Both the position numbers and the translations under genes were made by a program. From Lentinula raphanica (taxonomy: Eukaryota > Basidiomycota > Agaricomycetes > Agaricales > Omphalotaceae), in contig JANVFP010000013.1 in NCBI GenBank assembly GCA_027919835.1, positions 372,001-436,000 on the forward strand: 64,000 bases of DNA, in the 5' to 3' direction. Positions within the stretch are counted from its first letter, which is position 1. Each line of letters opens with the position of its first letter. This document shows, in pieces, positions 25,196 to 35,004 of the stretch. Below the pieces are notes generated by a model. The model was not told the DNA's origin and made no database searches. It saw only the letters and a program-made list of their open reading frames with translations.

Positions 25196-26195
25196 TCAGT
25201 AGTACAGTTTTAGTTTCTTCATTAGCAGATATAGATACCATCCTGTCAAGCCCCAGACTTCGAGATTTCCGTATTTGCCTGGTCCAATTTCAGAATCATC
25301 TACGTCGTCATGCTCAGTCTGCTTCATACGTCCTTCGAGACTCGCAGGAACATCCGATACAAGGTCCTGTACACCAATAGCCCAATATGGCCTGTTTCCA
25401 CGAAACATAGATGCGCGCAGACGAGCAGGGGAAGTCAAAGCTGAAAGAGGGAGGTGGAAAACAGCGTCCACTTCGGTTTGAGATGCATTTCTTCGGATAG
25501 CATCCAAATCACAAGAAGGAAGTGGCTCGTCGAGAGCCACTGTGTTAGTATGATCCGAATGCGACGAACCAGCGTGCACAAAGCCCTAGAAGGATCATTC
25601 AATGGTGTGACAGATGCTAGCGAATGAACGCTGAACTGGAACGCACCACAAAAGGGTAGACTACCATGTTCCCTCGAAGGTTCACTTCAGGAGGTCCAAT
25701 TTGTCCTAGTATCTCTATATCTTGAGCTCCGATACCGAGTTCCTCTCGTGTCTCTCGTAATGCAGCTTCAACATACGATGAATCGGTCTTGGAAAAAGCG
25801 ACGTAAGAGGAACAGAAGAGGAACAATTCCCATTGGAAACATACGGCGTCAACGCTACCTCCCGGGAAGCTAGAATGCGTACGTCAAAGTCATGGAGGCC
25901 AGTAGCAACGGCATCTTGCAAATGCAATCTAAATCCCTTACCTGACCTCTCCCGAATGATTTCTCATCATTTTACCCCGTACTTCAAGCAAGATCCCTGG
26001 GACATCCATGACATTCGCCAGTGGAATGAGAACGGCGGCATTCCCTGGCGCTAACTCTGTTGGAATCTGATCATCAAGGTGTTGTGCGTTGATAAGACCA
26101 TCTTGAATAGACTTTAGAGATCTCCGCGTGAGTGGCCGAGTGAGATGAAAGTAAGGCGAAGACCGAAACGTGTGAGGAGCTACATTGCAACGCAT
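25196..26195 (-). CDS. PCD1: Nudix hydrolase, coenzyme A diphosphatase type
   Basis: Member of the CoA diphosphatase Nudix group (yeast Pcd1, NUDT7/8), which cleaves CoA or its oxidised form. The segment preceding the Nudix box reads HSGEVSFPGG, the CoAse-typical motif. The box itself continues SVDATDSSYVEAALRETREELGI, with REtrEELGI as the metal-binding core. Then GQIGPPEVNLRGNMVVYPFV, the usual CoAse follow-on, and a C-terminal AVFHLPLSAL and WGLTGWYLYLL. The FPGG and RETREELGI parts join through a tiny exon and an intron 57 nt long (donor GTATGT, acceptor CCAAG); this gives the same spacing as family members. Start ATG 26195, stop at 25196. No obvious C-terminal SKL, so peroxisomal location is uncertain. 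Confidence 0.85.
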
Positions 26196-27217
26196 CTTGA
26201 TAGTGACCGAGCAACGACAAGGACCCTCAAGGAACCGCCAAAATTGACTTTACGTCATTAATTGCTCGTAATCATGATTTGATGCTTTCTATTTCAAGAC
26301 GTCAAAGCAGGGAATCGCAAACGAGACTGAATGCATTTCACAATATGAACGCCGAAAAGCCGTAGAAAGTGATGATTTCTTCAGTTTCAGTCAAAGATAT
26401 CAGTTGTAGTTCGCTGTAAATTTGAAGCAGGGTTCATTCCAAAAATGCAATTGAGATGGAAGATCCAGAGTCGCTGAAATATCTAGAAGCCGGAAACATC
26501 AGTCGTGATACTCGGCCGACAAAAATATGGCGACGATAACGGCGAGAACTTCAGGAAATTGAATTCACATTGTGATTGAAGCTGTACACCCAAAGCGTTC
26601 AAAAAACTTGATACAGTGCTTTTGGAGCACACCACTGAAGTTACCGTCTGCCGATATACTGAGTCCGCCGACGTCACTGTATATAGTCCATGTTCATACC
26701 GTAGCCGAAGAAGATAGAGTATTTGTACGCCCACACAATGATAGGCTGGCACTGCCTATAACTCTTCCGGCAATATCTAGCAAACTTAGTTAGAGAAAGG
26801 TGTACAGTAAGCTCACTGATGAAACTTCCACGAACGGGCATCGTGGACTGAGATCAGCTGCGATCGCACATCGCACATCATAGCATTTTCGAAAGCTGAG
26901 CCTAGAGCATTCTCTGTTTGAGTGTACGGACCAGAACAATCATCCCCGGGGCCTCATTTCCCGGTCTCAGGCAAACCTTCGTGGATATCGAGTATGCGCC
27001 TAACTTACGAGTCTGGGGACTTGCCACTGCCTCCAGAACACCAATCTCCAAGGACGAATCAAGTTTTATGAACATCATAGCTTGGTCTAAACACCTCAAA
27101 ACGCTCATGAGAGTGGAACTTTTTGAAAGCCTGAGTGGCGCAATGCATGACAAACGGCCCGGAAGTTTCCGATATTCCGAAACCAACTCTTCCCTCGACG
27201 TTCATGTGCATGCTATT
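26196..27217. promoter_or_regulatory. Divergent region between PCD1 and the BRAP2-like gene, no supported gene
   Basis: About 1 kb between the Nudix start and the BRAP2 start. An open frame runs back from the BRAP2 start to about 26918 without an ATG, and its sequence does not match the family, so it is treated as 5' flank. No repeat was recognised. Confidence 0.45.
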
Positions 27218-29243
27218 ATGCATGGTTTTCACATCCGTATTGTCCTAAACACCAAGAATCAACAACGAGCCAATACTTCTATTCCCGACTCTATATTCGA
27301 CAAACTTCCCTCTCATCGTCCAAACCCAACCAATCGAAAGATTGCGACCTTCAACCCTCACCAGAAAGACTACAGATTCGGACCTATTCGTATTGACTGG
27401 ATGGACTCGAACACACCGACATCTACTACTGCTCATAGCTCGACCGGGAAAGAGAAAGACCGTGGACGAGATGGTGCGCTTCTGACGAACGATTATTTCA
27501 TAGTCCATTGACAGCTTCAGACATTCAGGACATGCAATTGCCAAGTTCATCGCCAACGAGACTGTTTCTGGTTCTACCAATCTACCGGAAGGCGTGATTC
27601 ATGTCTTTCGAGAGTCGGAAACAACGTCAAGCCAACCAATTACTTCAAAACTCGTTACGGACAGTGTAATATTGGCTATTCTTGCAGTTCCATCGTGGAT
27701 GGCTCCTTCGGATCTATTAACATTCGTGGCTCCTGCAGCAGAGACGATCTCACATATACGTATACTCAGGTGAGGAGTTTAAATAGTTTACTTGACCGTG
27801 GCTCACGATCTCGATAGAGACTGTGTCCCCAATCGTTCGATTGCACTTGTCAAGTTTCCCAAGCCAGAGGATGCCTCTGAGTTTATTGAGGCATACAACG
27901 GCAAACCGTTCAACTCTATGGAGGTGAGTTGTTCTTTGTATCTATGTTTGTTGATTCAATGACGCTACGGTGCCTATTCAGCCAGAGATTTGCAATGTCG
28001 TGCATGTCCTGTCCGTTGAACTACATACCGAATCCACTGTCTCTCAAGGTGTTGCTCAATTTGTGGGCTCGCAGAATAACATGTACGAACTACCTACGTG
28101 TCCCGTCTGCCTCGAAAGAATGGATATGGCTGTGACAGGCCTCGTTACTGTTCCATGTTCTCATACATTTCACTGTATGTGCTTGAGCAAATGGGGCGAC
28201 AGTCGGTAAGAAGATTATCTTCACTCTTCGTCACCTTCATCCACTGATGTAAACCTAGCTGTCCTGTGTGTAGATATTCTCAAAACCTCTTATCCTCCCA
28301 TCCATCCTCGACTTCCTCCCGGCCCACCCCAATTCCGTTCGCCAGCCCTTCCACAGCGAACATGTCTGCCTGCTCTGATTGTTCATCCACAACCAACCTA
28401 TGGATCTGTCTCATCTGCGGTAATGTCGGCTGCGGGAGATACGGCCGGGCTCATGCCCAAGCCCACTATCAGTCTACCACTCACCTATACGCGCTCGAAC
28501 TCGAAACACAGCGGGTATGGGACTATGCAGGCGATGGTTACGTGCATCGTCTGATCCGAAACAAAGCAGACGGTAAAGTGGTCGAGCTTCCTAGTGCTGC
28601 CACAGCGATGAGCTCGAGTCCGCCGAGTCGAGAGAGTGGTCTGGGGCCCAGTGCCGCGGACGCACTCAGTGCAGAGAAAATTGAGGCGATCGGGATCGAG
28701 TATTCGTACTTGCTCACGTCGCAGTTGGATTCACAAAGGGCTTATTATGAAGATCAGACCGCAGAGCTTCAGATCCAGGTTGGGGAATTGAGGGGATTAG
28801 TGGAACGATTGACGAAGCAGTTGGAGAAGGAACAGGCGGTTCTGGGTGAAGCGGAGCGGGAAAGACGTCGGTTGGATGAGGAGAGGATGGAAGAGCTGAT
28901 GAAGGCCAAGGTCAAGGCAGAAGCTCGAGCGGAGAAGATGGCCGAACTCGCAAGAAGGTTGGAGAAGGAGCTGAAGGAGGAGAGAGCGGTCAATGAGGGT
29001 CTTATGAGCAATTTAGGGAAGATGAAAGAGAAAGCGGAAGTTGGAGAAAGAGATAGGGAGGAGTTCAGGTCGAGGATCAGTGAATTGGAAGATCAACTGA
29101 GGGATGTGATGTTCTTTTTGGAAGCGAAGACACAGATCGAGAATGGAGGAGGTGCCGTTAGTGAGGCGGCGGGAGGGTCGATTGAGATACCACCGTCACA
29201 GTCGATACCCTTCACGCAGAAGAAGAGAAAGAACAAGAAGTGA
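27218..29243 (+). CDS. ETP1: BRAP2/ETP1-type RING and ZnF-UBP protein
   Basis: Homologue of mammalian BRAP2 and yeast Etp1, a cytoplasmic RING E3 ubiquitin ligase. The N-terminus ([26 protein letters not shown]) matches the fungal family's lead segment. After an intron (27476-27530, acceptor CATTCAG) comes the BRAP2 RRM-like region: [55 protein letters not shown] and [11 protein letters not shown]. Then the C3H2C3 RING (CPVC...[13 protein letters not shown]...CPVC), the UBP-type zinc finger (CSDC...[41 protein letters not shown]), a long coiled coil (about 130 residues, Glu/Arg/Leu rich) and a Lys-rich C-terminus (QKKRKNKK). Five introns. The ATG at 27218 gives the expected N-terminus. Its 3' end was copied to 32.1-32.4 kb (see findings). 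Confidence 0.9.
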
Positions 29244-29545
29244 TCTCTGTCGGGCTGAAAGCACTGTGAAGTAAGTTATTGGCTAATGTCAGGTCGTAAT
29301 CAAACACGACAGATAGTTAGACTCAAACCAGTCACTCTGGCAGAAACGTGATGAGCGGAATCGCTTCGCTAACACGTCTGAGCACTCGATTCAGACTGTC
29401 GTGCACGAAGTTACTGGCTCAAGTCTAAGAGATAGTGTAGAAGCACGTTGACGGTCATACAACAAACATCATAAGCACTACTATCTACACTCCAACAAAA
29501 CCCTTCCTCCTGCATGCCTGCATGCACACTCACTGATATTTCTCC
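29244..29545. other. Convergent gap between the BRAP2-like gene and secreted-protein copy A
   Basis: 302 bp holding the two 3' ends. Its right half (about 29430-29540) resembles 32540-32640, one of the landmarks of the segmental duplication. Confidence 0.5.
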
Positions 29546-30634
29546 TTAAAACCTGGAATCTGGATTGAACAAAAATACCACGTCAAGGTCTCGGCGACTC
29601 GGACTTTGAACATGATCCCAATGCATGAGGGAACCAGGGGGGAAAGAAAAGCCGACGCGCATTTGTCCGTGTTCAAAAGCTATCCCTCCATACGATACTA
29701 AGTGTCGACCATCAAGGACAGTGCGCCAATCGATCCTGAATTTGACTGGGTACGACTCGTACATTGACGGCACGGAATCCCCTGGCACTGGATTTTCCGG
29801 AGGATTTTCTGGCGGCATGAATTCGAAATAGTGTGAAGTTGAACGACGGCGATTGATTTCGCTTTGCAGACGACGCTGTAGAATCCTGTCGTCACGGTTG
29901 GCATACGACGTGATTGTGGCGATTTCTGGCGGCGAAGTTGTGACTGGAATGAGCTGGAACTGGAGCTTCCACAACACATGTCTTCCATAATTCATGACTG
30001 CCCCGTTATCATCCTGTTGAACCATAGAACCCTCTTGATCTACTTCTACAGGTCCAATTAACAGTGTCCTAGTACCCTGCGGTAGGAAATCGAAGTCTGG
30101 GAAAGAGAATTCGACTTCTATCGCCCCGTTTGCGAGACAGGTGACCTTTCCATAAGATTCCAAACGCCCGCGAACTGGACCCCGCCATTCTAATTTCAAG
30201 AACACCATCACTCTGTCCGTTGCCTCCCTTGCCATATCGGGATCTTCTTTCATTCTGTGCTCCTGATACTCCTCCGTGTCGAAACTGATATCGATTTCCG
30301 GGTTCTTGTTCTCCCTGATCTCGTTTATGACAGTGTTAAGTATCTGAACTCGATGGAGGTCGCTTTTGACGACTTCGGGGCTGACGCAATGGGTTGATGA
30401 ATAGCAAATGAGGACCCGCACCCGCCACTGTGGACGCTCTGAATGACCCTACGCAACAGAAAATTAGCTTGGGATACGTCGACATGAATTCGTGTTCATT
30501 ACCGAGTGCCGATGACTGTTCACGTTCATGGGCACAGCCGCAACGAAGTTCGCAAGGAAGATAAGACCAAACATGGCAGCAAAGAGGAAACTTTGTAGGT
30601 ACAAAGCCGTGCTATCTCGTCGATATGATCGCAT
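29546..30634 (-). CDS. Secreted two-module protein of unknown function (copy A)
   Basis: Function unknown. The start at 30634 opens exon 1 (44 codons), which holds a basic head (MRSYRRDS) and a hydrophobic core (LFAAMFGLIFLANFVAAVP), fitting a signal peptide or anchor. A 54-nt phase-0 intron (30449-30502) leads to exon 2, which begins GHSERPQWRVRVLICY. Exon 2 holds two related modules: one around VFLKLEWRGPVRGRLESYGKV...VEFSFP, a second around VKFRIDWRTVLDGRHLVSYGGI...VGFSFP. The shared pattern is a beta-strand, WR, a short loop, SYG, then FSFP. Total about 344 residues. A truncated relative (copy C, 34613-35004) and a decayed one (copy B) lie to the right; all three are on the minus strand. 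A TATAAA on the minus strand near 30881-30886 could serve as promoter. Confidence 0.7.
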
Positions 30635-32095
30635 TGAGAGCCTTGATGTTGAAAGGAAATTTTTTCAATAAGTTGGAGTGTGGAATCTGTATTCCAGTAA
30701 ATTCGGAGACTGGGAAGAAGTAGCGGATGTACGGAGATAGTACATACCTGAATATCAGAGGAAACGATATGCTCGTAATCGACGACCAGCGTTGATTCGA
30801 GGATTTTGTTGTTCAAAGAGACTGACAGACGGGGGGAATTTGGTTGTCTCCTTGGCGAAAATGCGGCCAATCCAAGGAGATTTATACTGCTCAAGCCGAG
30901 TTCAGCCAGGTTCAGCCCTGTTCAGCCATCGGTAGCCGCCTGTGGTAGCCATCGGTCTGTTCATATCAGATGGATTGCTGAATTCATCGATTGGACCCTA
31001 CGCTCCCCGTCGGATCTCTTGAGCGCTTTCTCTCAAGACAGCTGCCCTTACCAGCCCTTTATCTACAGGAGCCTGCAGGTTTAGAATTTGAAGACTTAAC
31101 CAATGACCGGTGACCAGCAGATCTTCAAGGGAGTTGGTTTCGGTTTTGGAACGTTCAAACGTTGGTTGGAACCTGGGGAATACCGTTGCCTATTGCTGCG
31201 AAAAATTGAGGAGGTTGGCCGAAATGGCTCAATTGAAGATTCCTCGTCCAAAATTCCGTCGTATGTATCAACTCGCGTATCCAGCGGGCACTGATGGTGA
31301 GCGGTGCCCGTGAGCGGGCGGAGCACTGCTGGAATCCAACTTCGCGGAAGGAAACTCGTATGCACTCGTCTGCATTCGCTCCCAGTTCGCACTTCGAGCA
31401 CCGGGGTTTTAGCCTGGCTCAAGGTCTTTTGAGAGACGGTCCACGGATCGCTTGTGGTAACAAGGGGAGGTACATACGTATTTTAGCAGATCTGTGCGCT
31501 GGGCCTCAGTAGGCCCGGCCCTCAGTAGGTAAAAATTATTGCAGGACGTTCACTGATGGAATGTACCATTGGTATGGCCGTCCGGGCCCAGCGGGTCTCA
31601 GCGGTCTCCAAAAGGCTACAGAGCTCTTCGTGCTCCAGCTTCGTGAGTACGTTCTTGATAGAAGTGTTCATAGTAAGTCAATAAATTCACAGTGTAGAGT
31701 GAAAATGAGGAAGGTAAACACCTACTTCACGAGTCCGACGATGCTGACAGATTTGAAGTTTCCTTGAGCTCCTAAGTCAGAGGCATGCCGATGCATCATT
31801 GAAGCGTCCATCAGCGAACTGTTCAATTCGAAGTGGACCCAGAATTCCAACAATCCCCCGCTCGTGCATTTGAAGTAACCAAGTTCTCCAGTGCTTGGCA
31901 GGTCCAGAGGAGGTTGATGCAGAGCTTGCGTTCTCCAAAAGAGTGGTCTATATCATATATGCTCTCAGTATGGGAGATTGCGGTGATCAGGGTTGAGTAA
32001 CTTAACCATTGTAGAACTTCAAGTTGCTGCGAATGTTGCACTTGGATTTGCAAAGGCCGGGGGCAATAGTGACTACTAGACTCTAGTATGATCAG
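30635..32095. other. Gene-poor region with short repeats, no supported gene
   Basis: About 1.46 kb without a convincing gene. It contains three 10-bp-period TTCAGCC units at 30901-30930. Around 30770-30900 it also resembles the region upstream of copy C (about 35150-35270), so the copy A promoter may have been part of the duplicated unit. Frames between 31100 and 32090 show no recognised domain. Confidence 0.45.
30901..30930. repeat. Three 10-bp tandem units (TTCAGCCNNN)
   Basis: Each unit starts TTCAGCC and is followed by a variable trinucleotide; three occur head to tail in the upstream flank of secreted-protein copy A. Confidence 0.7.
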
Positions 32096-32435
32096 GGAGA
32101 GCTTCAGATTCAGCTCTGAGGAACAGAAGGGAAACGTTCAACGGAGAGCCTGGGACAGACGATGGGTAGACTCTGAGGAGAGGACAGTGGAAGTTTGGGC
32201 GTTGCAGATGCTACTGAGCTCTCAAGGAGTTTGGAAAACCGGTGCTCAGGCTTAAAGGAGGAGATCAGAGTAGTCGGATGATCTTATCTTCGTTTCTTTT
32301 AGTATTAGACTCAGAGCGGTCAGTGAGGGTCTTAGCTGGTCTTACTATGAGCATTCATGGAAGACAAAGGAGAAAGCGGAAGTTGAAGATAGAGATAGGG
32401 AGTTCAGGGTGACATGGAGGGTTGGAGATGTACTA
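32096..32435 (+). pseudogene. Decayed duplicate of the BRAP2-like gene 3' end
   Basis: Degenerate DNA copy of the coiled-coil 3' end of the BRAP2-like gene. Matching landmarks in the same order and strand: GAGCTTCAGAT (28765 area and 32097 area), GAGCGGTCA.TGAGGGTCTT (28984 and 32314) and AGAAAGCGGAAGTTG (29029 and 32371), followed by GATAGGGAG.TTCAGG. The offset is about 3.33 kb and varies by small gains and losses. It has no open frame of useful length and no RING or ZnF-UBP part, so it is a non-functional fragment. Confidence 0.7.
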
Positions 32436-32621
32436 TAAAGCGTCTCTTCTTTCTCTTTTCAACTGATTCCAGACTGCACTGTCACCAGGATCCTCAAGTT
32501 ATGTCAGATTTACGTTGATGATTGAAATCACTAGTAGTATTGATCAGTGAGTGGACTGGCAAAGCCACACGCGCACTACTATCTACATTCCAACAGCCTC
32601 TTTTCCTCACACGCATAATAG

Positions 32622-32933
32622 TCACTGCAATCCTGTACCCTTAATTTTCGTCTTTTCTTTTCCTTCTTCCTTTTTCTTTTCCTCCTTTTCCTTTTCCGGA
32701 GGGTGCGTCGGCAATCGAAAAACCACGTCATTATCGAGTTGGTGTGGGCCTTTAGAGTCCAAGAAGTTGGCATTGGGAAAAGAGAAAGCAATGCGTATGT
32801 TTCCATCAGAAGCTGTGACTCCTCCGTAGGATTCTAGGGATCGAAGGCCATTGGTACGGTTGTCCTCAAGGACAAGGTCAAGTTTGCACTTGTCAAACGC
32901 CGGTCCGATATCTTGGGGGTCCAGTTGTGTAAG
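32622..32933 (-). pseudogene. Decayed copy B of the secreted two-module protein
   Basis: Open minus-strand segment of about 103 residues resembling the second module of copy A: CKLDLVLEDNRTNGLRSLESYGGVTA, then IRIAFSFPNANFLD and a DNDVVFRLP segment, matching the W..../SYGG/FSFP/DVVF pattern of copy A. The N-terminal half is lost: a stop lies at 32934-32936 just upstream and no signal-peptide exon was found. The tail has drifted into a Lys/Glu repeat (EKEKEEKEKEEGKEK). It sits at the same position relative to the BRAP2 relic as copy A does to the intact BRAP2 gene. Confidence 0.65.
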
Positions 32934-32960
32934 CTATGTGACAGAGGTGACATTACCCAA

Positions 32961-32990
32961 GCTTCGGCCTGCTTCGGCCTGCTTTCGGCT
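32961..32990. repeat. Three 10-bp tandem units (GCTTCGGCCT type)
   Basis: Two identical decamers followed by a third with one shift, next to decayed copy B. Confidence 0.65.
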
Positions 32991-33352
32991 TGTACATGAA
33001 AGGGCTTGCATACTGCACCAGCCTGTCAGCAGCTGCTGGCTGTGTGGAGGACTGGAGGAGACTGGAGGATGGTAAAAGCCGAAAAGGTTGATGCACAAGT
33101 ATAGTAAGATTGTGGAAATTCGAGACACTTTTTGTAGTTCAAGCAAGCATAGGTACGCAAGTCACCGACTCGAAACTCTTGAACGGTGCATATTTTAATC
33201 ATTAATGATCATCGAAGTTATGGTAGGGATATGAATGACACGCCCGCCCCGCCAAGTTCTAGAACGAACAGCAAACCTGGACGACCATTGAGAATCTAGA
33301 ACAGTGCATGTCCCGACTCCCGAATACTGTATACCTCAGAGTCCAATGATTC

Positions 33353-33758
33353 ATGATGCCTCCACCACCCAGAATGATCACACACGACATTCAATACTTC
33401 TCTGCCAGCCTCGCCGCCATCTACTCTAATCTCACAAAGCCTGTTCTCGATGTCATCCTATACAACTATCAACTATCTCGGAATGTCGGTGCTGAAGGCC
33501 TGATTGGACTGACCATCTTCAAGGTTCAACTCAGCGCTGCTTGACGTGAGTCCCGAGTTCTGCTGTTATACAGCAATTGGTTGACTGATGATTCAATGTT
33601 TCGCCTTATTGCGTAGTCTCACCCCTCCCTTCGGTTCCTATACTGCCCTGTCAGCACATCTCGCAGGTGCTTTGCATCATTCACATTCCCGCCTCGCTGA
33701 ATTCTTCATGAGAGGGGAAGAGACGGAAATAATCCTTATTGAGAGACTACTTCTTTGA
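33353..33758 (+). pseudogene. Fragment of a peroxisomal ABC transporter (ABCD/PXA type)
   Basis: The first part reads RITHDIQYFSASLAAIYSNL, then KPVLDVILYNYQLSRNVGAEGL and GLTIF..VQLSAA, a transmembrane-domain piece of ABCD long-chain acyl-CoA transporters (Pxa1/Pxa2). A stop (TGA, 33542-33544) interrupts it. After an intron-like stretch (GTGAGT...GCGTAG) the match resumes with LTPPFGSYTALSAHLAGAL and SRLAEFF, ending at a stop at 33756-33758. One extra codon (K before VQLSAA) and the stop show decay. The rest of the transporter, including the ATPase domain, is absent here. It looks like a stranded fragment of a gene elsewhere. Confidence 0.75.
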
Positions 33759-34612
33759 ATCTACTTCAACGCTAAACATTGCTATCTACACAAACATGAT
33801 TTACTTGATTCAAGTAGTGATAGCAGTAGGTACTGCTCTCTATGGCGTAAAGAATTACTGGGTACATAAGTATGAGGGAAAATAATCAGGAAACACCTAC
33901 CTAAATAATACCAACAACAGAGATTTCAACCACAGTACCTAGTGTAAATAATATCAAAATAAGTACTTGGCAAGTACGACTCGAAAAAGGCATCCGGCTC
34001 GGTGTTACCAATCTGCTCCGTCTGAAGAACTTGACCTTGAGCTTGAGGTTTCAATAGGTTTCAACCCGATGGATGCTAACTGAGTCCATTGCAAGTTCAG
34101 AGTGGGCAAGGAAGGATTTGAGTGTCGAAATCTCACTCCTCAATCTCGATTCTCTAGGGACTATGCAGTGCCAGCCTCCAATCATATTGTGATTCTCGTC
34201 GCATTTGAATTGATCATCCCTCCCTTCAATTACACCGAATCTTCTCTATGAACTTGCGAAGAAATGACCAACCTTACTAGTCAGCGTGACTCGTTGATTC
34301 TATCTTTTTGGAGTGTCGAGCTCAGCACACATATTTTGTCAGTATGCATGTAGAATGTACGCATGAGTTTCATGAACGCTACATCTATCATAAGAAAACT
34401 CGGCCATCTGCGGCAGAGAGGTGAGCTTTGATCGCAAAGAACGGGTGACTGTAACGGAGTGCCAGGACCCCGTATGACCCCGTCCAATTAGCTTTGATTG
34501 TGGCGAGACTGACCTTGTCCTTGAGGACAACCGTACTACATTGGACCATAATAGCCGCAAGGAAGAATCGTATCCGATGTACTTTTTCGGAACTTCCCCC
34601 TCGAGATGTTCT
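33759..34612. other. Gene-poor region next to copy C, with remnants of its lost 3' half
   Basis: No supported gene. Minus-strand sequence at about 34370-34560 weakly resembles the module of copy A in a shifted frame (KANWTGSYG), so it may be the eroded 3' half of copy C. It includes a 27-bp tract (34510-34536) that is the exact reverse complement of 32854-32880. Confidence 0.4.
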
Positions 34613-35004
34613 TTAGTCCCTTTTAGTCCCTGCTTCTTCATTCATCGAATCCTCAACGGTGATGAAGTCCAGACTATCGCGGTTGATTCCGTATTCCAGA
34701 ACATCCCTGATCCATGAATAGTGGGAAATGATGATCACACTTGCGGGGGACGCTGAGTCCCAATGAATATAAGTGATCTTGACCGACCACCTTGCCCTGC
34801 GGACCAACGAAACTGATACAGCTGGAGGTCCCTAAGGAATTATCAGCTTGGAGTACATCCACATAATTCGATTCAAGTTACCGTGCTAGGACCTTTGATG
34901 TCGATGGGTACAGCTGCAACATTCACGAGGAACATAAGCCCAAGCATGACAGTAACGAGGAACCATCGAAGGTACGAGACCACGCCGGATCGTCGACGTT
35001 GCAT
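34613..35004 (-). pseudogene. Truncated copy C of the secreted protein
   Basis: Exon 1 (34882-35004, 41 codons) has a basic head (MQRRRSGVVSYLRW) and a hydrophobic core (FLVTVMLGLMFLVNVAAVP), clearly related to copy A. A 50-nt intron in the same phase-0 position (34832-34881) leads to exon 2, which aligns with the first part of copy A exon 2 (WSVKITYIHWDSASPASV; INRDSLDF) and stops after EEAGTKRD at 34613-34615. The product would be 113 residues against 344 in copy A, with both modules lost. It could still be expressed as a short secreted peptide, but truncation and downstream frameshifted remnants favour a pseudogene. Confidence 0.65.

Noticed and set aside
26918..27217. N-terminal extension of the BRAP2-like gene
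   Set aside because: Open but without an ATG, and the sequence does not match the family; the ATG at 27218 gives the expected N-terminus.
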